Translations under genes and position numbers: made by a program | The notes under the pieces: model-generated | Told to the model about the DNA's origin: nothing | The model's database searches: none | Seen by the model: only the letters and a program-made list of their open reading frames with translations | Shown here: piece after piece, positions 7,846 to 16,844 of the stretch | Layout of the letters: every line of letters begins with the position of its first letter | Position numbering within the stretch: position 1 is the stretch's first letter | Origin: Ruminococcus champanellensis 18P13 = JCM 17042 | GTDB taxonomy: Bacteria; Bacillota; Clostridia; Oscillospirales; Ruminococcaceae | Direction: 5' to 3' | DNA length: 64,000 bases | Assembly: GCF_000210095.1 (NCBI RefSeq) | Contig: NC_021039.1 | Span: 2,039,477 to 2,103,476, forward strand

Positions 7846-8740
7846 ACAGGTTAAACAAAAACTGGATGTGGCAATTATGGCACACAGCTACCAGGGGCAT
7901 GAGATCCTGGAGGTAGCGGACGCAGTGGGGGACAGCTTTCAGCTGAGCAAGCAGGCACAGGCTTGCGGTCAGTCCAGAATCCTGCTGTGCGGCGTGCATT
8001 TTATGGCGGAAACCGCAAAGCTGCTTTCTCCGGAAAAGCAGGTATACCTTGCCCATCCAGGGGCGGTATGCCCTATGGCGGAGCAATTTACTCCGGAGCA
8101 GATTCTGGCGGAAAAGGAAAAGTATCCGGGTTGCAAGGTGGTGGCATATATCAACACCACAGCTGCATTAAAGGCGGTCAGCGATGTGTGCGTCACTTCC
8201 TCCTCTGCGGAGCAGATCGTCCGGAACATAGATGCGGAGGATATCCTCTTTATTCCCGACTGCAACCTGGGCAGTTATGTCCAGAGCCGGGTACCGGAAA
8301 AGCGGATTCACCTGCTTTCCGGTGGATGCCCGGTACATGCTTCCGTAGAGCCGGAGGATCTGGCTGCGGCACGGGTACTGCATCCGGGTGTGGAGATTCT
8401 GGTGCATCCGGAGTGCCGGAAGGAGGTCACTGCCGCAGCGGATTTTGCCGGTGCAACCTCTGCCATCATGGCGTATGCCAAGCAATCGGACAAGGATGCA
8501 TTTATCATCGGCACCGAGATCAGCATCACGGAGCACTTACAGTATGCCTGCCCGGACAAGCAGTTTTATGATCTATCCAAAAAGCTGATCTGTCCGGATA
8601 TGAAGCTGACCACGTTGATGGATGTGCTCCATACCCTACGACAGATCGCCGGGGATACCGCCCAGGAGATCCTGATCCCGCCGGAGATTCAGTCCGCCGC
8701 CCGGCATTCCATTGAAGAAATGCTTCGGCTGGGAAATTGA
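7817..8740 (+). CDS. nadA: Quinolinate synthase A
   Basis: A 307-residue NadA of normal length; it condenses iminoaspartate with dihydroxyacetone phosphate to quinolinate for NAD synthesis, using a [4Fe-4S] cluster. Three conserved cysteines are visible in the segments LLCGVHFMAET, HPECRKEV and KLICPDMKLTT. GGAGG precedes ATG 7817, inside the end of the transporter gene. The usual partners nadB and nadC are not in the window, which is unusual for Firmicutes, where nadABC are often clustered. A bidirectional hairpin follows 21 bp after the stop. Confidence 0.95.
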   Translation: MIQQIQKEIEQVKQKLDVAIMAHSYQGHEILEVADAVGDSFQLSKQAQACGQSRILLCGVHFMAETAKLLSPEKQVYLAHPGAVCPMAEQFTPEQILAEKEKYPGCKVVAYINTTAALKAVSDVCVTSSSAEQIVRNIDAEDILFIPDCNLGSYVQSRVPEKRIHLLSGGCPVHASVEPEDLAAARVLHPGVEILVHPECRKEVTAAADFAGATSAIMAYAKQSDKDAFIIGTEISITEHLQYACPDKQFYDLSKKLICPDMKLTTLMDVLHTLRQIAGDTAQEILIPPEIQSAARHSIEEMLRLGN

Positions 8741-8761
8741 GCAGAAAATTGCATATAAAAA

Positions 8762-8790
8762 AACAGCCATCGGAAACCCGGTGGCTGGTT
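8762..8790. terminator. Bidirectional terminator between nadA and the dockerin esterase
   Basis: Stem of 12 bp (ACAGCCATCGG with CCGGTGGCTGGT, one wobble) with a short A-rich loop, flanked by A-run and T-run, lying between two convergent genes. Confidence 0.75.
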
Positions 8791-8794
8791 TCAT

Positions 8795-11785
8795 TTATTT
8801 TACATGCTCTGCAAGGGGCGTAATGTTCTGATTCTTCACTGCCTGGGCAACCAGATTGGCAACCGCTTTGGCACCGGTTTCGGTGAAATGGGTCATATCC
8901 GTGCTGCCTTCCACTGCCGAGATCAGATGATAGGTATACGCCGTATCGTAGCCAATGGTGTTGTAATGCGCCACCATCAGGCTATTCAGGTCGATGCAGG
9001 GAATGTTATATTTTGCGGCAATATCCTTCATTGCCTGGCAGTAGTTCCCGTAGCTGTTGACGAATTTTCCGCCGGAGTATGCCTTCAGTCCAATGACGGT
9101 AGTCACCAGAATGGGAGTTGCGCCCTTGTCCAATGCTCCCTCCACATACTTTTCAATGTAGAACTCAAAGGAACCGTTAGTGGGATTTGTTGCCGAGCCG
9201 CATACCGGCGCATACCGCTCTGCGTTGGACGCAGCGGAGTCGTTGATGCCGAATTGAACCATCAGATAATCTCCGGCTTTGATCTCGCCCAGAATGGTAT
9301 CCAACCTACCATTGTCATAAAAGCTCTTGGAGCTTCTGCCGGCAATGGCACGGTTGCTGACAGATACGCTGCTGTCGAGATAATCTGCCAGATATGCGCC
9401 CCAGCCCTGCTGCGGTGCGTAGCTTGCCCGATAGGTCTGGACGGTGGAATCTCCGGCAATGTATATAGTGGGATTGCTGCCGGCAGGCTGGGTCTCGGCG
9501 GGCTTTACATAGGTTTCTGCAATGGGCTCATCCGTCTGCTCCAGGGTGATATAGTCCATGTTGGGGCCGCCCTCTGCGGTATCAGATACAGCGGTAATGG
9601 AATTGATGCCTGCCTGCAGGGGCAGAACAATGCCTCTGTCCTGCCAGGTGGTCCAGGCACCAGTTGTGAGGAAATCCTGGCGCCAACGGTCGGTGCCTCC
9701 GTTAACGCTGAGCATCATAGCCCGGTTATTGGCACTGCCGTTTGCGACCCGGAAGGTCACCAGATAATTGCCGGTCTTGGGCACGGATACCCGGAAGGTC
9801 ACGCTGCTGCCCAATTCATTGTTCAGATTCAGATAGGCATCAGCCGTGTAGCCTGCATTGATGGTTTCTGTAATACCCTGGGTGAAATCTGCTTTGATGG
9901 CATCATACCGGGCAATCTGCGCAGCCGGGATCTCCCGGATCATCCGGGCTGCATACTTTTGCAGCAGAACCAGGTCTGCAACCGTTGCACTGCCGTCATA
10001 GTTTACGTCTGCCGCCAGTTCCATGGCTTTTGTGCCAAAGCCGCTGTTCAGCGCTTGCCGGAACAGGACAATATCCACAGCGTTCAGAATCCCGTCATCG
10101 TTGAGATCTCCCTTGATGAGCACCTTGACAGGTTCTGTGACAACCGGCAGGGAAGCTGCCTCCAGCTTCCAGCGCTGGGATGCAAGGCCGGTGTAAGTGG
10201 ACTCAACCACATTTCCGCCGTTTGCTGTGGAACTGTCTGCGGGCATCAGTGCGCTGCGCCCGTTGGTCACCTTTGTGCCGATCCGGAAAGTCCCATCCCC
10301 ACAGTCGATGAATTTGTACAGCTGCGCATCAGAATGGGTGTTCTGATAAATGCCGATGTTGGTTCCGTCCTGGGTTTTGCCGTAATCCACATCCAGCAGG
10401 AAGGTGTTGCCGTCTCCCAGCATGGAATATATGTAGTAATAGCCATCATTCTGTCCGGAGGGTACCACCTTCCACAGATTATGCTGCTGTACGCCATTGG
10501 CACCCCACTGCTGCACATTGGCACCGTTTTCCGCCTTGCCCTCCTGCACCTCCAGATACAAGCCGCTGTTCACATTCTGAATCTGATAGGTGGTATTTGC
10601 CGGAAGCTCCGTTCCGGGCAGTTCCGAGATGGTGGAGAAAGACACGCTTTTTGCCACCAGTTCCGCCAGCACCGTTGCGCCGGCACGGTTTGGATGCAGG
10701 GTATCCGAATCAATATACAGGGTATCTGTAACAGTTTGCCCTACGGATTTACAGTGGTTGTAGAACAGCTTGAACAGGTCGATGCACTGCACATTCTGCT
10801 CGCTGGCAACCTGCTTGACGGTGCCATTGAACCAGCGTCCGCTGTCCGCATTCAACGCAGAGTTGGAGATGTCACCCTGACGTCCCTGCTGTGCAACCAG
10901 GATCACCGTAGCGCCCTTTGCTTTAGCCTGCTTGGTCATGGAGGTGAGGGCATTGTAGTATGCCTCCTGGTTGGAGTAGTTGGTATCGTTGATGCCGATG
11001 GAGATGAAATAGTAATCTCCCGGTTTGATGTATTTGAGAATGGCGTCAAACTGCCCGTAGTTCATAAACGCTTCTGCATACTGTCCGCCGGTCGCCATGT
11101 TCCGGACCTGGTACACATTGGTGTCAATGAACCGGGGGAAGATTTGTCCCCAGCCAGCCTGCGTGCTGGTCGCCAGAGGGTAGTAGTTGCAGACGGTAGA
11201 ATCCCCACAAAGCCAGATGGTAGGTTTCATCGTGGGATCGCTGGACAGCTTTGTGATCTCCAGGGCACTGAGCGTGTAGGGATATCCATCCTTCCCGGCG
11301 GTACAGTTGATATTCAGCTGACCGTCCGTAATGGGGATCTGGAAGGTATCCGTTGCGTTGTTGCCCGTCAGATTCATCAGCTGATATACACCTTCTGCAG
11401 CTACACTGGTGCGGTTAGTATTGCCCAAAGTCACCGTAACCTGATACAGCCCGTTATCCAGATCTACGTCAAAGGTGTTGTCCGTAGAAACACCGGATGT
11501 TACGAACTGAACTGCATCGCTCAGTGCGCCGCTGCCGGATGCGGTAACGTTTTTCATATTTCCCGGTGTCCGGAAGCCATAGCCTCGCTGCGCAGAATAG
11601 CTGGTGGATGCATCCACTCCGATGTATCCGTTTTCCGTACCGCCTGCACCAAAATCAAAGCGGTAGCTGCTTGGCGCTGCGGATACGGACTGGCTTTCAC
11701 TGATGTCCGGCAGGCCAGCCAAACAGGTGCATGCCATTGCCGCTGCAGACAGCATGCCCATCAGGCGTTTCAACCTGAACTTCAT
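8795..11785 (-). CDS. Secreted cellulosomal protein with two SGNH esterase domains, ricin-type lectin and dockerin
   Basis: A 996-residue exported multidomain protein. ATG 11785 is chosen because AAGGGGGA lies just before it. Order: signal peptide (to about 38); galactose-binding-like beta-sandwich (45-165); SGNH hydrolase 1 with block I GDSTVCN and block V DTLHPN (190-385); ricin-type lectin with QXW-like repeats (395-540); type I dockerin with two calcium loops (DLNDDGILNAVD, DVNYDGSATVAD, about 555-625); CBM35-like module (640-760); SGNH hydrolase 2 with GDSTVQT and DMTHF (770-985). Both hydrolase domains resemble family CE12 rhamnogalacturonan/xylan acetylesterases. The dockerin implies incorporation in a cellulosome acting on pectin or hemicellulose. 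Two esterases around a central dockerin is an uncommon arrangement. Confidence 0.92.
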   Translation of the reverse strand: MKFRLKRLMGMLSAAAMACTCLAGLPDISESQSVSAAPSSYRFDFGAGGTENGYIGVDASTSYSAQRGYGFRTPGNMKNVTASGSGALSDAVQFVTSGVSTDNTFDVDLDNGLYQVTVTLGNTNRTSVAAEGVYQLMNLTGNNATDTFQIPITDGQLNINCTAGKDGYPYTLSALEITKLSSDPTMKPTIWLCGDSTVCNYYPLATSTQAGWGQIFPRFIDTNVYQVRNMATGGQYAEAFMNYGQFDAILKYIKPGDYYFISIGINDTNYSNQEAYYNALTSMTKQAKAKGATVILVAQQGRQGDISNSALNADSGRWFNGTVKQVASEQNVQCIDLFKLFYNHCKSVGQTVTDTLYIDSDTLHPNRAGATVLAELVAKSVSFSTISELPGTELPANTTYQIQNVNSGLYLEVQEGKAENGANVQQWGANGVQQHNLWKVVPSGQNDGYYYIYSMLGDGNTFLLDVDYGKTQDGTNIGIYQNTHSDAQLYKFIDCGDGTFRIGTKVTNGRSALMPADSSTANGGNVVESTYTGLASQRWKLEAASLPVVTEPVKVLIKGDLNDDGILNAVDIVLFRQALNSGFGTKAMELAADVNYDGSATVADLVLLQKYAARMIREIPAAQIARYDAIKADFTQGITETINAGYTADAYLNLNNELGSSVTFRVSVPKTGNYLVTFRVANGSANNRAMMLSVNGGTDRWRQDFLTTGAWTTWQDRGIVLPLQAGINSITAVSDTAEGGPNMDYITLEQTDEPIAETYVKPAETQPAGSNPTIYIAGDSTVQTYRASYAPQQGWGAYLADYLDSSVSVSNRAIAGRSSKSFYDNGRLDTILGEIKAGDYLMVQFGINDSAASNAERYAPVCGSATNPTNGSFEFYIEKYVEGALDKGATPILVTTVIGLKAYSGGKFVNSYGNYCQAMKDIAAKYNIPCIDLNSLMVAHYNTIGYDTAYTYHLISAVEGSTDMTHFTETGAKAVANLVAQAVKNQNITPLAEHVK

Positions 11786-11831
11786 AATCATTCCCCCTTG
11801 TGTCGTTTGCATTCTAACCTTTTATAGATTG

Positions 11832-11860
11832 ATTGTAACATTATGTACACAGTCTGTCAA
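11832..11860 (-). promoter_or_regulatory. Consensus SigA promoter for the dockerin esterase
   Basis: On the minus strand TTGACA (11855-11860), 17-bp spacer, TACAAT (11832-11837), 47 bp before the chosen start codon. Confidence 0.8.
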
Positions 11861-11930
11861 TATATATAGTGCAATTAGAACAGAAATGTCATATAAATAG
11901 TACAAAAGCACAGCTGGAACGCCTACAAGG

Positions 11931-11959
11931 TTGACGGAGCCGTTTTCCTCTGCTATAAT
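11931..11959 (+). promoter_or_regulatory. Consensus extended SigA promoter for the SGNH lipoprotein
   Basis: TTGACG (11931-11936), 17-bp spacer ending in TGC, then TATAAT (11954-11959). The 5' leader is about 65 nt. Confidence 0.8.
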
Positions 11960-12030
11960 AATACTGAACGACAACACCGCACAAGCCTTGTTGGATGTTG
12001 CCTTAAAATGAGAAACCGGAGCGTGAAACC

Positions 12031-13236
12031 ATGCGTCAGAATCATATCGCCCTGGCAGCGGCTGCTGTGCTGCTGACAGGCTGCGTAACGGGCTGCTCCT
12101 CTGCACAGCAAAGCAGTCAGACACCTATATCCACCACCGCAGAATCCTCCGCTCTGTCCGACTCGGACAGAGCGCTGATTGACCGTTCCCTGGCATCTAT
12201 TGGGAATACCAGCCGAATCCGGGCTGCCATGGATCGAGCCAAAACCGGCAATGTGACCATCGGGTTTATTGGCGGTTCTATTACCGAGGGCATGACAGCA
12301 GGGGGGAACGACTGCTATGCAGCACGTACCCATCAGTATTTCCAGACGCAGTTCGCCGAAGGAAAGGAAGTACAGTACGTCAATGCTGGACTCAGCGGCA
12401 CCTCCTCGGTACTGGGATTGCTCCGGGCACAGAAGGAATTGTTTCAGTATGCGCCGGATGTAATCTTCATTGAGTTTGCAGTCAATGACGCCCAGGATGC
12501 ACAGCACCGCATTGCCTACGAAAGCCTGGTAAAGGAATGCTTGAATCAGCCACAGAAGCCGGCGGTGGTATTGCTGTTTACTGTGCTGAAGGACGGGTAC
12601 TCCTGTCAGGAACAAATGGCACAGATCGGTGCAGCCTATGACCTGCCCATGATCAGTGTAGGAGACGCACTGAACCCGGCGTTCCAGTCCGGTGACATGC
12701 AGTGGAGCGAATACTCCGATGATACCTCTCATCCCAACAAATTCGGACATCAGCTTGTGGCATCCATGCTTTCCAATTACCTGGACAAAGCTGCAACTCA
12801 GCCTCCGACCGAGGAGAAGCTGCCGGAGACGCCGGTATTCGGAGATGGATACATGGGGGCAACCCTGCTGGATATGTCCGCAGTAGCCGTAACAGGATAT
12901 GGCTCCTTTGAACCAAAAAGCTTTTCTATGCTGTTCGATCGGGGATTCGCTGCCAAAGCGGACGGTACAGCGCAGCCTCTGTGCTTTACGGTTACAGGAA
13001 AGAAGCTGTTTTTGGTGTATACCGCCCAGAACAGCGTAGATTGGGGCATTGCCGGTGTGTATGTAAACGGACGACTGGCAAGCACAATCACTGCTAACAG
13101 CAAGAACGGCTGGGGTGATCCGGCAGTGGAACTTGCTTATGAAAGCGACACCCCGCAGGAATTACAAGTGCAGATCTCCATGCTGGCAGAGCAGGAATCC
13201 AAGCAGTTTCAGCTTCTTGGCGTTGGAGTGCAGTAA
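12031..13236 (+). CDS. SGNH/GDSL hydrolase lipoprotein (probable carbohydrate esterase)
   Basis: A 401-residue surface lipoprotein: lipobox LTGC with Cys18, a Ser/Thr-rich linker, then an SGNH hydrolase domain with catalytic Ser83 in GGSITEG, Gly/Asn blocks (NAGLSGTSS, IEFAVNDA) and the Asp-His pair in DDTSHPNKFGH. A C-terminal beta-rich domain of about 130 residues may bind carbohydrate. Divergent from the dockerin double esterase, with which it shares the SGNH chemistry, it probably deacetylates oligosaccharides at the cell surface. It is distinct in sequence from the two domains of its neighbour. Confidence 0.88.
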   Translation: MRQNHIALAAAAVLLTGCVTGCSSAQQSSQTPISTTAESSALSDSDRALIDRSLASIGNTSRIRAAMDRAKTGNVTIGFIGGSITEGMTAGGNDCYAARTHQYFQTQFAEGKEVQYVNAGLSGTSSVLGLLRAQKELFQYAPDVIFIEFAVNDAQDAQHRIAYESLVKECLNQPQKPAVVLLFTVLKDGYSCQEQMAQIGAAYDLPMISVGDALNPAFQSGDMQWSEYSDDTSHPNKFGHQLVASMLSNYLDKAATQPPTEEKLPETPVFGDGYMGATLLDMSAVAVTGYGSFEPKSFSMLFDRGFAAKADGTAQPLCFTVTGKKLFLVYTAQNSVDWGIAGVYVNGRLASTITANSKNGWGDPAVELAYESDTPQELQVQISMLAEQESKQFQLLGVGVQ

Positions 13237-13255
13237 AAACGACACCACATAGGAA

Positions 13256-13295
13256 AAGCCGTACTTGCAGAGCATGCAGGTACGGCTTCTTTTTT
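13256..13295. terminator. Bidirectional terminator
   Basis: AAGCCGTAC (13256-13264) pairs with GTACGGCTT (13280-13288), extended by an inner TTGCA/TGCAG stem; the T-run at 13290-13295 serves the plus strand and the A-rich 5' side serves the minus-strand operon. Confidence 0.75.
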
Positions 13296-14253
13296 ACTTT
13301 GATGCAGCAGGAATGGTTTGCTGTTCCACTGGTTTTGGGGAATTGTTTTTCACGTCCTGGTTCATTTTGAATACGTCTGCCACATCGCTGATGGTGATAT
13401 AGGCGGCAGGATCGATGTTATGGACGATGGTTTTCATCTTGCTGATCTGGAACCGGTTCAGTACAATATAGATCACGTTCCGGTCAGCTCCGGAATAAAA
13501 GCCCTTGGCGGAGAGGATGGTCATACCTTGTTCAAACTCCAGGGACAACGCCTTGCAGACTTCCTTTTGCTTGGCGGAAACGATCAACGCCGCCTTGGAA
13601 CGATCCAGACCTTCTACGATAAAGTCCACGGTTTTTAGTGCCGCCATGTAGGTGACGATGGAATACAGGGGAAGGATCCAGCTGTGCATCACAAATCCGC
13701 AGACAATGTACAACAGAATGTTGTATGCCATGACGAAAGTACCTACGGTAATGCCCAAGCGTTTTGCAAAGATCACCGCCATGACTTCGATGCCGTCCAT
13801 GGCGCCTCCGTACCGGATGGCAGTGCCACTGCCCAATCCGGATATCAGACCGCCGAACAGGGCGCAAAGCAGCAGATCCTCTCCGGCAAGGGGGGAGGCG
13901 ATGCTCACATCCACCGGCAGAACGTCCGTGATGAGCCATGCTCCAAGGGAATAGATGGCGACGGAATAGATCGCATAGATCGTAAACGTGATCCCCTGTT
14001 TTTTCAGACCATACAGGAACAGAGGAACGTTCAGCAGGATCAGAAACACGGAAAGGCTCCAGGCATCCGGCGTGATCTGCGCAAGGAGCATAGAAGTACC
14101 GGAAATGCCGCTGTCGTATAATTTGACCGGCGACAGAAAAATCGTGACGCCAAAAGCGTTGATGATGCCTGCAATGGTCAGCATCAGAAAATTCCTTGGA
14201 TTCAGGCGCTTTAGGGCGCGTTTGTACTTGAGCAGTTTGTGGGTTCTTTTCAT
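13294..14253 (-). CDS. YitT family membrane protein (DUF161/DUF2179)
   Basis: A 319-residue protein with about five or six N-terminal helices (AGIINAFGVTIFLSP, SGISGTSMLL, GLISGLGSGTAIRYGGAMDGIEV are hallmarks of YitT proteins) and a C-terminal cytosolic DUF2179 domain (ITILSAKGFYSGADRNVIYIVLNRFQISK). ATG 14253 is preferred over the ATG two codons earlier, which directly abuts GGAGG. It is the last gene of the minus-strand series that starts at the Rnf-like genes. Function of the family is unknown. The C-terminal 35 residues are polar. Confidence 0.92.
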   Translation of the reverse strand: MKRTHKLLKYKRALKRLNPRNFLMLTIAGIINAFGVTIFLSPVKLYDSGISGTSMLLAQITPDAWSLSVFLILLNVPLFLYGLKKQGITFTIYAIYSVAIYSLGAWLITDVLPVDVSIASPLAGEDLLLCALFGGLISGLGSGTAIRYGGAMDGIEVMAVIFAKRLGITVGTFVMAYNILLYIVCGFVMHSWILPLYSIVTYMAALKTVDFIVEGLDRSKAALIVSAKQKEVCKALSLEFEQGMTILSAKGFYSGADRNVIYIVLNRFQISKMKTIVHNIDPAAYITISDVADVFKMNQDVKNNSPKPVEQQTIPAASK

Positions 14254-14315
14254 GGACATCCTCCTGTTCTGTCGGGGGCGGATCGGTTTCAGCAGCCGTT
14301 TGTGCGGTGCTGTTT

Positions 14316-15593
14316 TTACTTAAACATGTATTGCGTGTAACCGTTTTCACGCAGCCATGCTTCAGCCTGTGTCTGCTCCTGCTGCCGGAAGGATCGCTCC
14401 CGGAAACAGGGGATCAGGTGCATATCGCCGCAAAGCTCCTGAGCGATGGGCATCAGCACCTGTAGCTTTTCCTGCATGCTTAATCCGGACATGCTGATCT
14501 TCTGGTTGTTGTGCCAGAAGGAATCCCGGAAGGAATTCGGATCAATATATACAACGGCGCTTGGGGTGTTGAGCATTACCGGCTGCAGCGCCTCCGCATC
14601 CCGATTCAGTGCATCATACAGAGAAAAGGTATACATAGCACCACCCCCTTGCTGGGAAGCGGTCTGGTGTACACCGTTGAGCACCCGGATCAGCCCTTCT
14701 GCACGGTTTTGCTTACTCTGCACCGGACTGCCCAGCAACTCCAGATCCGTGTCATAAAAATGAGGGTAATCCAGGTCAGTACAGAGGATATTCTGAAAGC
14801 CTGCCTGCATGATTTCAGCAGTCAGAGCCTGTAAGTATGCCGCTGCAGAATCAGAGAAGGGTGACATCCAGGGCTTGCCGCCCTTTTCCGGCTTATTGTC
14901 CAGCCACCTGCTGTAGCCATCCTCCAGCAAAAATCCGGCGGTCGTATCATAAGTAGGGTAGTAGGCATCATCCAACAGGGAAAGCTTGGCAATGGCAGAA
15001 AGCTGGTGGCTTTGTATGCTTTCTGCAATTTCCCGGATGGTCAGTGTCGCATCCTTACATGCACCGCTGGCGACTGCACCCTTTACCTGGGATTGATACA
15101 GCAGAGCACCTCCCTCGATTTTCAGAGGCACGATCACACAGCATCCGGCGGGGATTTCCTGCAAAGCAGCATCCAGCGCCTCCGGGCTTTTCAAAGCGTC
15201 CTCCTTGAGAAACCTTCCTACATATTCAAAGGATTTCAGTCCGATATCTGCGGCAGGCACAGCTCCGGTTGTGGTAACAGACGAGGTGGTTTCCGGGTCT
15301 GATGCAGTTGTGGTCAGCTTAGCAGTTGTGACTGTCTCCGTTGGTGTTGGTTCAGAAGCAGGTTCTGTGACGGTCTGGGAGGAATCCGGCGTGGATTCTG
15401 TACCTCCCGTCCATTTGTGGAGCAATCGGCTCAATGGCTCGGCGGCAAGGTATCCTGCCACCACCAGCAGACCAATCATCAGCATGGTCAGTAAAACGGA
15501 CAGAACCGAACGGAACCGGTGCTTTGTATGGAACATATTGCGCTGTCTGCCCCGGCGGGAGTAGACTTTGCGCCCTCTTGGATCTCTTCTCAT
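14316..15593 (-). CDS. Membrane-anchored putative glycoside hydrolase (DUF4015/GHL-like)
   Basis: A 425-residue type II membrane protein: Arg/Lys-rich cytoplasmic start, one transmembrane helix (about 30-52), a Thr/Ser/Pro-rich stalk (about 62-112) and a soluble TIM-barrel-like domain. The segments YYPTYDTTAGFLLEDG, KPWMSPFSDSAAAYL and AGFQNILCTDLDYPHF follow the layout of DUF4015 putative glycosyl hydrolases (strand-loop 'WlNPys...YavaIAkEaaalGFdeI'). The catalytic residue is not certain and activity is inferred. It begins at ATG 15593, 8 nt after AAAGGAG, and lies 76 bp after the Rnf-A-like gene, probably in one transcript. Confidence 0.7.
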   Translation of the reverse strand: MRRDPRGRKVYSRRGRQRNMFHTKHRFRSVLSVLLTMLMIGLLVVAGYLAAEPLSRLLHKWTGGTESTPDSSQTVTEPASEPTPTETVTTAKLTTTASDPETTSSVTTTGAVPAADIGLKSFEYVGRFLKEDALKSPEALDAALQEIPAGCCVIVPLKIEGGALLYQSQVKGAVASGACKDATLTIREIAESIQSHQLSAIAKLSLLDDAYYPTYDTTAGFLLEDGYSRWLDNKPEKGGKPWMSPFSDSAAAYLQALTAEIMQAGFQNILCTDLDYPHFYDTDLELLGSPVQSKQNRAEGLIRVLNGVHQTASQQGGGAMYTFSLYDALNRDAEALQPVMLNTPSAVVYIDPNSFRDSFWHNNQKISMSGLSMQEKLQVLMPIAQELCGDMHLIPCFRERSFRQQEQTQAEAWLRENGYTQYMFK

Positions 15594-15669
15594 GAATGGG
15601 TCTCCTTTGTTTTTCTTTTGTTCTTTGTTTCTTTCTCTATGTCACCAAGCCTGCTTGGTGCGGTGTTGC

Positions 15670-16233
15670 CTATATAATATTTGCGGCGTAAAGCGCCATA
15701 CTTAATATGCCGATATAAAGCAGGATCGCTGGATATCCCCGGACGCTGGCAGGCACTCGCTCACTGGTCAGCTTGGGGTACACGGCTTTCAGCGTCCATG
15801 CGCCGATCACGAACCCCAACCCGGCAGTCAGCCCGAACCGCAGACTTGCGGACAAACTGCCGCTTTGCTCGGCATTCAGCAGCAGAGTGCCCAGTACGGC
15901 ACAGTTGAAGGTACACAGGTGCACATATTTCCGGAACCGATAGAAGGTGGGTCTGCCCACTGCGTGAAGGAATACCAGCAGGAAGATGTACAGCACTGCC
16001 AGTACCAGGATATATGCCACCGGTCGGTATGCAATATCTAAAGCCGGAAACAGCTGGTTGACGCCATAGGTGATGCCGCAGCCCAGGGTGGTCAGAATGG
16101 TGACCATCAGACCGATTCCCACAAAATCCGTTTTGCTTTTTGCAGAAGCGGTAATGGTACTGATACCCAGCGCCTTTGTAAAGATCAGATTGGCTGTAAT
16201 GGCGGTCAGGAGCACAGAAAGCAGATTGTTCAT
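15670..16233 (-). CDS. rnfA: RnfA/NqrE-like integral membrane subunit
   Basis: A 187-residue protein with six predicted helices, the length of RnfA. Family signatures remain: ITANLIFTKALGI at the start, FNCAVLGTLLLNAEQSGS in the middle and GLGFVIGAWTLKAVYPKL with VPASVRGYPAIL at the end. In RnfA/NqrE two cysteines help hold an intramembrane [2Fe-2S] cluster. The second is present here (Cys111 in FNCAVLG), but the first, normally in LGLCPFLG, is Ser25 (LGISTIT). Its ATG overlaps the stop of the RnfE-like gene by 4 bp. No rnfB follows; the next gene is a putative glycosidase. Confidence 0.8.
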   Translation of the reverse strand: MNNLLSVLLTAITANLIFTKALGISTITASAKSKTDFVGIGLMVTILTTLGCGITYGVNQLFPALDIAYRPVAYILVLAVLYIFLLVFLHAVGRPTFYRFRKYVHLCTFNCAVLGTLLLNAEQSGSLSASLRFGLTAGLGFVIGAWTLKAVYPKLTSERVPASVRGYPAILLYIGILSMALYAANII

Positions 16234-16844
16234 GCTGCACGCTCCTTTCTGCGGCGGAACAGGATCCGCAGCTTATGGAAGCATACTGTCAACAGTCCGG
16301 TCACAAGGAATCCGCCTGGGACAGTGGCAAGACCCGGCATGACATGGCGGAAGCCGGTCATATTGCCGAACATGGTTCCGTAGGCAAGCAGTTCCCGGAT
16401 AAATCCCACCAACAGGGCTGCAAGATCAAAACCCAGAATGTAGCACAGCAGGGTCACAAATAAGGTTACGCCGTCCTGTCGGTTGAACAAAAATTCTGTT
16501 TGCGTGGTAATCAGACTGCTGACCGTCAGCAGGGGCAGGTAAATGCCCATAGCTTCAAACTCCAGGGGAAAATATTCTGCGCAAACCTGGGACAGGGGGA
16601 CATACACCAGTGCAGCAATCAGACTGTATACTATAATACGAAGCCCATACACCAGCCGCCGGGGCACAAAGGAGGAAAGCATCACGGAAATGAAGGACAG
16701 CATGGAGAACATCAGACACAACACCAGGGCATGCGCAAGGGTATCGGCACAGACGATAACCGGGCCGGCAATCAGTCCGCCGATAAGCACCGGATTTTTG
16801 TAAAAGAAGCCGTCGTAGATGGTCTTTTTGCGTTTAGCGCTCAT
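16230..16844 (-). CDS. rnfE: RnfE/NqrD-like integral membrane subunit
   Basis: A 204-residue protein starting at ATG 16844 (AGGAGG 9 nt upstream), overlapping the RnfD-like gene by 11 bp. DGFFYKNPVLIGGL aligns with the RnfE start (GLwkNNPvlVqlLG), and ELLAYGTMFG with the conserved REllGxGtlfG. The cysteines that bind the shared [2Fe-2S] cluster are both missing: the GLCP position reads AGP (Gly27) and the VNC position reads VSS (Ser110). It is the paralogue-partner of the RnfA-like protein, and the pair should still form the inverted-repeat membrane core. Confidence 0.78.
   Translation of the reverse strand: MSAKRKKTIYDGFFYKNPVLIGGLIAGPVIVCADTLAHALVLCLMFSMLSFISVMLSSFVPRRLVYGLRIIVYSLIAALVYVPLSQVCAEYFPLEFEAMGIYLPLLTVSSLITTQTEFLFNRQDGVTLFVTLLCYILGFDLAALLVGFIRELLAYGTMFGNMTGFRHVMPGLATVPGGFLVTGLLTVCFHKLRILFRRRKERAA

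Noticed and set aside
8804..11827. A 1007-codon open frame antisense to the dockerin esterase
   Set aside because: It mirrors the real gene exactly, has no signal or domain, and the minus strand shows full domain logic, ribosome site and promoter.
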